From assembly GCA_946408315.1 (NCBI GenBank), contig CAMJRV010000228.1, positions 1 to 5,078 on the forward strand: 5,078 bases of DNA, in the 5' to 3' direction. The DNA comes from an uncultured Bacillota bacterium. GTDB taxonomy: Bacteria > Bacillota > Clostridia > Peptostreptococcales > Anaerovoracaceae. The translations under genes and the position numbers were made by a program. The notes beneath the pieces are model-generated. The model was given only the letters and a program-made list of their open reading frames with translations, was not told the DNA's origin and made no database searches. Below are positions 5,000 to 5,078 of this stretch, in pieces (the stretch's first letter is position 1; each line of letters starts with the position of its first letter).

Positions 5000-5078
5000 C
5001 AGTTGAGCACCTAACCACATTTACGAAGGAAATGTATGGTAGGTGCCATACAGAAATTGCCCAGCTTCAGCTGGATTG

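Larger units (their letters stand above)
4867..5078 (+). other. Open reading frame through the tandem repeat, possibly coding, runs off the window
   Basis: From ATG 4867 the frame has no stop through 5078 (70 complete codons). It begins MNIGVHLQ and contains two copies of a 29-residue unit (EHLTTFAKEMYGR, then CHTEIAQLQLD, then CNFSV), the second with Thr for Ala. Because 87 is a multiple of three, any frame open through one unit stays open through all copies. A single unit is stop-free by chance roughly one time in four, and one minus-strand frame is open as well. There is no ribosome binding site before 4867, and the frame runs through the terminator hairpin. I therefore regard translation as unproven and list the frame so that it is not lost. 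Confidence 0.25.
4916..5078. repeat. 87-bp tandem repeat array, at least two copies, truncated by window end
   Basis: Copy 1 is 4916-5002. Copy 2 begins at 5003 and reaches the window end with 76 of 87 bases. Of the 76 comparable bases, 75 are identical; the one change is G4936 against A5023. The unit starts TTGAGCACCTAACCACATTT and ends GCAATTTTTCAG. No unique spacer lies between copies, so it is a true tandem array and probably continues to the right. The near identity points to recent expansion or homogenisation by recombination. Confidence 0.95.

Noticed and set aside
4916..5078. CRISPR array
   Set aside because: The units are 87 bp, directly adjacent and near identical over their whole length; there are no unique spacers of 25-40 bp.
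4916..5078. Insertion sequence or MITE end
   Set aside because: There is no transposase, no terminal inverted repeat bounding a unit and no visible target duplication. Tandem copies without spacing do not look like transposition.
4916..5078. Minus-strand open frame through the repeat
   Set aside because: It is open only because one 29-codon unit happens to lack stops and the period is a multiple of three; no start context is visible in the window.

Overview
The window looks like chromosomal DNA of an anaerobic Gram-positive bacterium of the Clostridia (Bacillota). This is inferred from strong AGGAGG-type ribosome binding sites, two lipoprotein signal peptides of clostridial style (short Lys/Arg-rich start, hydrophobic core, SAC or AAC lipobox), moderate GC content and AT-rich intergenic DNA. 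The species cannot be named from the sequence.

Layout. (1) Bases 1-1070, plus strand: the 3' end of an ABC importer operon of the nitrate/sulfonate/taurine type, with a permease cut by the window edge and an overlapping, unusually short ATPase. (2) Bases 1020-2732, minus strand: a 570-residue multi-spanning membrane protein that resembles GT-C/family 39 glycosyltransferases. It converges on the ATPase gene and overlaps its last 51 bp. (3) Bases 2733-2947: an AT-rich divergent intergenic region with promoter candidates on both strands and an 11-bp direct repeat. (4) Bases 2948-4830, plus strand: a tight two-gene operon encoding two different lipoproteins, each with two rhodanese domains. The first has the thiosulfate/mercaptopyruvate sulfurtransferase layout (inactive N domain, Cys-bearing C domain). 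The second is an internal duplication with the same active loop CYTGQTA in both halves. (5) Bases 4831-5078: a terminator-like hairpin, then an 87-bp tandem repeat (75 of 76 comparable bases identical) that runs off the window. Each repeat unit can form two mutually exclusive hairpins and ends in a third, terminator-like hairpin with a T run. The unit is also 29 codons long and open in one plus-strand frame.

How the parts fit. The two lipoproteins probably act together on the outer face of the membrane on sulfane sulfur (thiosulfate, polysulfide or persulfide), giving four rhodanese domains, three of them with a candidate catalytic cysteine. The upstream transporter belongs to a family that includes sulfonate importers, so a sulfur theme is possible. 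However, the oppositely oriented membrane gene separates the two units and the transporter's substrate is not visible. The most unexplained part of the window is the structured tandem repeat at its right end.
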